A stretch of DNA of 43,079 nt, from contig NZ_JAAKZW010000039.1 in assembly GCF_011044995.1 (NCBI RefSeq), positions 1 through 43,079 of the forward strand, in the 5' to 3' direction. Source of the stretch: Streptomyces mesophilus (GTDB lineage: Bacteria; Actinomycetota; Actinomycetes; Streptomycetales; Streptomycetaceae). Of this stretch, positions 39,801 to 43,079 are shown in pieces. The position numbers and the translations under genes are program-made. Under the pieces are notes generated by a model. The model was not told where the DNA came from. It did not search any database and saw only the letters and a program-made list of their open reading frames with translations. Each line of letters starts with the position of its first letter. Within the stretch, counting starts at the first letter, position 1.

Positions 39801-40019
39801 CCGTACGGCGTCGGCGCGATCGAACTGCGCGCGGACGCTCCCGACGGGAAGCTGCTCGCCACAACTCCCGTGCAGAACACGGGAGGTTGGGACATCTACC
39901 AGGACACCGTCAAGGTGCCGGTGGAGGCGCTGGCCGGGACGCACAAGCTGTATCTGGTCTTCACCTCGCCACAGTCGGGTCCGTACGACCTGGACTCGGT
40001 GACCTTCCATACGGAGTAG
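36888..40019 (+). CDS. Secreted ThuA / PQQ-type sugar dehydrogenase / PKD / CBM6 multidomain protein
   Basis: 1043 residues. A Sec signal (RRGLIAGLSGLLLVAGV, cleavage near AAAA at 34) leads to a ThuA-like domain (about 43-265; FRALLFTEAVGYVHDSI, VVAIHNTLD). A six-bladed glucose/sorbosone dehydrogenase propeller follows (about 280-715), with the catalytic His403 in PGHTGGAVEFGPNRTLYLS, the PQQ-binding Arg in GFRNPFRFTVDP and NFGWPFCHG. Next come a PKD domain (about 717-805; DPDGDALAFAWDFDGDGTAD, HTYTTAGDF), an Ig-like segment and a C-terminal CBM6 (about 918-1043). It probably oxidises sugars on a bound polysaccharide. AGAGAGG precedes the ATG. The ThuA domain may act on the keto-sugar formed. 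Confidence 0.9.
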   Translation: MGCHVRDTRRMRRGLIAGLSGLLLVAGVLPAAAAEIVDRKEPAFRALLFTEAVGYVHDSIPDGIKMFEEEAAENNFELVKSADSKIFADPSLNDFDAIVMLQNSGMVWDTDAEKEGLQKFVRSGKGVVAIHNTLDMGVENEFPWWDETINAGAHMPSHSPGVLQGTAKVADHVHPSTKGLPQRWERPEEWYNFDKNPRGDVHVLVTADETTYNPGGDAMGADHPISWCRGTEGGRIWATAMGHDKASYTEAYFRDHVIGGLKWASGTAAGDCGGTVWNGYEKVTLDDNTADPMELDVAKDGKVYYAQRSGEVKVFDPATHATTEAGKLDVYTGGEDGLVGLELDPSFATNRWIYLYYAPTGATEDINRLSRFTIKDGKLDAASEKKLIDVPAYRDRSFPEPGHTGGAVEFGPNRTLYLSTGDDVPPNLDPDWQGYSPIDWRPGKERLDAARTSANTNDLRGKILRLKPKDGGGYSIPKGNLFAPGTDKTRPEIYAMGFRNPFRFTVDPKTGYAHVSDYGPDRGAPTTERGPEGLVEYNVIKKPGNFGWPFCHGNNQAYAPYNPDTQEVGAKFDCTKPTNPSPNNTGLTDLPPIQVPEVWYGYGESKEFPEMGAGGSAPMSGPVYRYDAKSTSQTKFPAYYDGASFFYEWARNDVKEMRFDQDEKLLKINDLFSSMKFAKPMDMTFGPDGSLYVLEWGSEFGGGNNDSGLFRIDYAQGKRSPVAKATASVTNGPTPLKVDFSSEGSKDPDGDALAFAWDFDGDGTADSTEANPSHTYTTAGDFNAQLKVTDSTGKEGFANIPITAGNTAPVVKIETPVDGKLIQFGDEIPYKVTVTDPEDGAIDCSKVTVNPALGHDDHEHPTTDIPGCEGTVDTGDLGGHPEGADLTYVLNAKYTDKGGNGASALTGYGRSVMHPKHKQAEYYDDQSGTRIVSQAGAENGKRIGDISNGDWVAFEPMSVEGIASVGYKVSSPYGVGAIELRADAPDGKLLATTPVQNTGGWDIYQDTVKVPVEALAGTHKLYLVFTSPQSGPYDLDSVTFHTE

Positions 40020-40048
40020 CCGCTTCCCCCGGCGCCGTATGGAGACGC

Positions 40049-40099
40049 GCGGTCCCGGCTCCCTTGCTTCCCCCTGGTCATCAAGGGAGCCGGGACCGC
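40049..40099. terminator. Strong terminator after the ThuA/dehydrogenase gene
   Basis: A perfect 18-bp stem, GCGGTCCCGGCTCCCTTG (40049-40066) pairing with 40082-40099, with a 15-base loop. Confidence 0.85.
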
Positions 40100-40101
40100 T
40101 G

Positions 40102-40190
40102 GCGAAGGCCCCTGGGTGCGCCCAACCCATGGGGGTCCCTCCCTGCTCGAGCGAAGTCGAGAGCTTGGGGGAACACCCAGGGGCCTTCGC
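40102..40190. terminator. Second terminator with nested hairpin
   Basis: Perfect 17-bp outer arms, GCGAAGGCCCCTGGGTG (40102-40118) and 40174-40190, enclose 55 bases that contain an inner hairpin, CTCGAgcgaagTCGAG (about 40146-40161), with G-rich and C-rich flanks. The inner sequence recalls an intergenic hairpin seen repeatedly in streptomycete genomes. It ends seven bases from the stop codon of the phosphotransferase gene, so it can terminate that convergent transcript. Confidence 0.75.
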
Positions 40191-40196
40191 TCCCCG

Positions 40197-41351
40197 TCAG
40201 CGAGTGCCGACCGCCGCCCTCACGGCCCTGCGGGCCAGAGCGCAGTCGTCGTGCAGCCGCCTGAGCAGCAGCCGCTGTTCCTCGCCGGACGGCACGGCAC
40301 CGGGATGGGCCGGGCCCGGTGCCGCCGGGGTCGCTTCGCGCATCGTGCGCTGGACCGCCATCTCGTACGTCCTTATCTCCCTGGTCAGCACCAGCATCAG
40401 GTTGATCAGGAAGGCGTCACGGGCCGCCGGGCCCGCGGACTGCGCGAGCTGGCTGATCTGGCGGCGCCCGACCGGTGCGTCGGCGAGCACCGCCCACAGC
40501 GTCGCCAGGTCGTACCCCGGCAGATACCAGCCGGCGTGCTCCCAGTCGACGAGGACCGGGCCCGCAGGCGAAAGGAGGACATTCGACAACAGGGCGTCAC
40601 CATGGCAGAACTGACCCAGGGAACCGCTGCCCGCCGACTGCGCGATGCCGTGCAGCAGCTTCTGCAGATCGCCCGAGTCCCGGTCCGTGAGCAGCCCCAG
40701 CTCGTGGTACCGGTTGATCCGCGCCGCATAGTCGAGCGGAGCGTCGAACATGCCGGCCGGCGGCCGCCATGCGTTCAGCCGGCAGATCGCACCGAGCGCG
40801 GCCCTGATGTCGGCACGCGGCGGGGCCTCGGCCGGATGGCGTTGCAGGGCCGCCACCCGGCCGGGCATCCGCTCGATCACCAGCGTGCCATTCTCGGGAT
40901 CGGCGGCGATCAGCCGTGGCACCCGTACCGGAGGACGGTGCCGCACGAACGAACGGTATGTGGCTATCTCATGGCGGCTGCGCTCCGCCCATGCGGGGGA
41001 GTGATCGACTAAGCACTTCGCGACCGCAGTCATACGTCCCGTCGTACCGACGAGCAGAACCGAGCGGCCGCTGCGGCGCAGCACCTGCACGGGATTGAAC
41101 TCCGGGCAGATGCGGTGCACCGAGGCGACAGCCGTACGCAACTGGGCGCCCTGAGGGCCGGACAAGTCGAGTCTCCCGCTGAGCGGTTGGGTGCCGAACC
41201 CCGCTGAGCCTGCGGCCCCCGGAGCCCGCCGCGTCCGACCGGTGCCCAACACGGGGGCCGCCGGGCGGGATGGGGCGAGATAAGGGCCCCCGGCCTGCCG
41301 CGTGGTGGACGGCCGGGGCGGGGCGGACACGGAGGACGATGCTGTGTACAT
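40197..41351 (-). CDS. Phosphotransferase of the APH/choline-kinase family
   Basis: About 384 residues. The first about 75 are Pro/Ala/Gly-rich and probably disordered. The kinase-like fold starts near [14 protein letters not shown] sequence (here [18 protein letters not shown]) with an ATP-binding lysine in [10 protein letters not shown], then [10 protein letters not shown]. The Brenner motif is [14 protein letters not shown] (catalytic Asp, Asn) and the metal-binding [18 protein letters not shown] follows. These are hallmarks of aminoglycoside phosphotransferases and choline or homoserine kinases; the true substrate cannot be told. Start taken at ATG 41351, since the residues to 41471 are very Arg/Pro-rich. 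It diverges from the NsdA-like regulator. Confidence 0.85.
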   Translation of the reverse strand: MYTASSSVSAPPRPSTTRQAGGPYLAPSRPAAPVLGTGRTRRAPGAAGSAGFGTQPLSGRLDLSGPQGAQLRTAVASVHRICPEFNPVQVLRRSGRSVLLVGTTGRMTAVAKCLVDHSPAWAERSRHEIATYRSFVRHRPPVRVPRLIAADPENGTLVIERMPGRVAALQRHPAEAPPRADIRAALGAICRLNAWRPPAGMFDAPLDYAARINRYHELGLLTDRDSGDLQKLLHGIAQSAGSGSLGQFCHGDALLSNVLLSPAGPVLVDWEHAGWYLPGYDLATLWAVLADAPVGRRQISQLAQSAGPAARDAFLINLMLVLTREIRTYEMAVQRTMREATPAAPGPAHPGAVPSGEEQRLLLRRLHDDCALARRAVRAAVGTR

Positions 41352-41493
41352 GGGCGAAACAGATCCCTTCGTGCGCCGACGAGTCACGTGCGCTGCCCGG
41401 CCCGACTTCCGTTCGCACCCTGGGGAATGCGGTCGGCCGCCGGGTCGGGGTGGCGCATTCCTACCTGACACCCGGTCGCCTATGGCACACCAT

Positions 41494-41519
41494 CTGGCGC
41501 ACCCTGGCGAACCCTGGCG
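41494..41519. repeat. Three CTGGCG units at exact 10-bp spacing
   Basis: CTGGCG starts at 41494, 41504 and 41514, each followed by four bases (CACC, AACC, AATA). The 10-base step places them on one face of the helix. They lie about 65-90 bases before the NsdA-like start, a good place for cooperative regulator binding. Confidence 0.55.
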
Positions 41520-41536
41520 AATAGTCGCTCAGCAAC

Positions 41537-41555
41537 TGACAGAGGGTTACTGTCA
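41537..41555. promoter_or_regulatory. Inverted repeat upstream of the NsdA-like gene
   Basis: TGACAG (41537-41542) and CTGTCA (41550-41555) form perfect 6-bp arms around seven bases, 28 bases before the GTG at 41583. Possible operator overlapping the promoter. Confidence 0.5.
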
Positions 41556-41582
41556 ACTCAGCCGAGAACCTGGGGGCTTGAC

Positions 41583-43076
41583 GTGAGCAGCGAACCAAAC
41601 GCCCGACTCAGCGACCTGTTCGGCCTGGCCGGCTGGTCCAAGGGTGAGCTCGCAAGGCTGGTCAACCGGCAGGCGGCGGCCATGGGCCATCCGCAGCTGG
41701 CGACCGACACCTCGCGGGTGCGTCGCTGGATCGACATGGGAGAGATCCCGCGCGATCCCGTGCCGCGGGTACTTGCGGCACTGTTCACCGAGCGCCTCGG
41801 CCGTGTCGTGACCATCGAGGACCTAGGTCTGGTCCGGCACGGGCGCACGGGGAAACGGCAGAGCGGCCACGAGGTGGAACACCCCGACGGTCTGCCGTGG
41901 GCGCCCGAGCGGACGGCTGCGGTCCTCACCGAATTCACGGGAATGGACCTCATGCTCAACCGACGCGGCTTGGTGGGCGCGGGCGCCGCGCTTGCCGCGG
42001 GCTCCGCACTCAGCAGCGCCATGCACGACTGGCTGCACACCGATCCGGCCCTCTCCTCCGACGCTCCCCGTATCAACGATCCCCTGCACGCCGACCCCGC
42101 TGGGTACGACCGCTATGAGGCCGCCCCCATCGGGTCCCAGGAGATCGAAGAGCTGGAGCGTTCCGTGGAGGTCTTCCGCGCCTGGGACGCGGCCCGCGGA
42201 GGCGGGCTGCAGCGCAAGGCAGTGGTGGGCCAACTCAACGAAGTCGGCGGGATGCTCTCGTACCGCCACCCCGACCACCTCCAGCGCCGCCTGTGGGGCG
42301 TCGCCGCCAACCTCGCCGTACTGGCGGGCTGGATGTCGCACGATGTCGGCCTCGAGCCCACGGCCCAGAAGTACTTCGTCATCGCCGCCCACGCGGCACG
42401 CGAAGGCGGCGACAAACCGCGCGCCGGCGAGGCGCTCTCACGCGCGGCCCGCCAGATGGTGCATCTGGGCCGGCCGGACGACGCCCTCGACCTGATGAAC
42501 CTGGCGAAGTCAGGTTCGGGCGAGGAAGTCCTGCCGCGTACGAAGGCGATGCTCTACACCATCGAGGCCTGGGCACAGGCGTCCATGGGCAAGGGCCAGG
42601 CCATGCGCCGCACGCTCGGCGAGGCGGAGGACCTCTTCGTCTCGGACAAGGGCGATGTACCGCCGCCCAGTTGGATGCAGATGTTCGACGAGGCGGACAT
42701 GCACGGTATGCAGGCCCTGGCGTACCGCACGCTCGCGGACCACGACCCCTCGGCCGCAGCGATCGCACAGCGTCACGCGAAGGAGGCGCTGGAGCTGCGG
42801 GCCAAGGGCCGGCAGCGCTCCCAGATCTTCGACTACATCTCGCTGGCGTCGGCCTGCTTCATCGCCGACGACCCCGAACAGGCGGACCGCTACGCGCGGT
42901 TGGCGCTGATGTCGATGGGCGAGACCTCGTCCCATCGCACCTGGGACCGCTTGCGGGAGATGTACCGGCTGACGGCTCAGTACTCGGGCTACCCGAAGAT
43001 TCAGGACCTTCGGGAGGAGATCCAGCTGGCGTTGCCGAGGGTGGTCAAGGGGAGTGGGGGGACAGCCCGGGTCTGA
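41583..43076 (+). CDS. NsdA-like TPR/HTH regulatory protein
   Basis: 497 residues. The N-terminal about 80 residues resemble the XRE-like HTH of NsdA-type proteins (LFGLAGWSKGELARLVNRQA, TSRVRRWIDMGEIPRDPVPR, VVTIEDLGL). A short Tat-like hydrophobic segment, LNRRGLVGAGAALAAGSAL (about 126-144), follows, and the rest is a TPR-type alpha-solenoid (AARQMVHLGRPDDALDLMNLA, RYARLALMSMGE). NsdA is a known repressor of sporulation and antibiotic production in Streptomyces; this is probably a paralogue, since I cannot confirm orthology. The GTG at 41583 follows GGGGGC. The gene is complete, ending three bases before the window edge. It diverges from a phosphotransferase. Confidence 0.72.
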   Translation: MSSEPNARLSDLFGLAGWSKGELARLVNRQAAAMGHPQLATDTSRVRRWIDMGEIPRDPVPRVLAALFTERLGRVVTIEDLGLVRHGRTGKRQSGHEVEHPDGLPWAPERTAAVLTEFTGMDLMLNRRGLVGAGAALAAGSALSSAMHDWLHTDPALSSDAPRINDPLHADPAGYDRYEAAPIGSQEIEELERSVEVFRAWDAARGGGLQRKAVVGQLNEVGGMLSYRHPDHLQRRLWGVAANLAVLAGWMSHDVGLEPTAQKYFVIAAHAAREGGDKPRAGEALSRAARQMVHLGRPDDALDLMNLAKSGSGEEVLPRTKAMLYTIEAWAQASMGKGQAMRRTLGEAEDLFVSDKGDVPPPSWMQMFDEADMHGMQALAYRTLADHDPSAAAIAQRHAKEALELRAKGRQRSQIFDYISLASACFIADDPEQADRYARLALMSMGETSSHRTWDRLREMYRLTAQYSGYPKIQDLREEIQLALPRVVKGSGGTARV

Positions 43077-43079
43077 GGT

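Noticed and set aside
1..43079. RNA genes, CRISPR arrays, insertion sequences, prophage or integrated plasmid
   Set aside because: No tRNA-like cloverleaf, no regularly spaced repeats, no transposase, integrase or phage proteins were seen; codon and GC use look uniform.

Overview
The window looks like a chromosomal segment of Streptomyces or a very close actinomycete. Its GC content is very high with strong third-position bias, many genes start with GTG, and several are joined by ATGA or GTGA overlaps. Several exported proteins carry twin-arginine signals, and there is a DUF397 protein, a large LuxR-type ATPase regulator, and an NsdA-like TPR regulator. I see no rRNA, tRNA, CRISPR, insertion sequence or phage genes. 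Thirty-four protein genes fill almost all of it, and no gene-free stretch exceeds about 260 bases.

Layout. 1-7.5 kb is a mixed set: a GNAT acetyltransferase, a tandem alpha/beta-hydrolase fusion, a TetR regulator divergent from a membrane protein with a degenerate CPBP-like layout, an MFS exporter, and an operon of a HEAT-repeat protein with a ProC-like reductase. 7.5-13.4 kb is a compact lipid/steroid locus: an acyl-CoA ligase faces an enoyl-CoA hydratase, a DUF35 protein and two thiolase-like proteins. The order, orientation and sizes recall the fadD19-echA19-(DUF35)-ltp4-ltp3 genes used by mycobacteria and rhodococci to remove C24-branched sterol side chains. The divergent promoter region holds an exact match to the KstR operator consensus. 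13.5-21.3 kb holds small housekeeping and regulatory genes: DUF397, a methyltransferase, an LRR protein coupled to a PdxH-type oxidase, a CGNR regulator, an ArsR-AHSA1 fusion with a RibD-like reductase, and a TetR gene followed by a perfect 23-bp palindrome and a Tat-exported alkyl sulfatase.

21.4-29.5 kb contains a LAL-type regulator, a small conserved protein, a Tat-exported GH95 alpha-L-fucosidase, and a secreted peptidoglycan amidase with a lysozyme-like N-domain that lacks the catalytic Glu. 29.8-40 kb is a carbohydrate system. A ROK repressor diverges from a five-gene, fully overlapping operon: CUT2 sugar ABC ATPase, two permeases, binding lipoprotein, and a tagatose/psicose-3-epimerase-like isomerase. 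A secreted 1043-residue protein follows, joining ThuA, a PQQ-type sugar dehydrogenase propeller, PKD and CBM6 domains. The inferred logic is extracellular oxidation or processing of a glycan-bound sugar, import of the product, and intracellular epimerisation. The window ends with a pair of strong terminators, a phosphotransferase of the APH/choline-kinase fold, and the divergent NsdA-like regulator.

The strongest candidates for new biology are the condensed sterol-aldolase locus with its KstR-like box, and the ThuA/PQQ/CBM6 plus ABC/epimerase sugar system. Functions are assigned by reading motifs and family resemblance; no database search was run.
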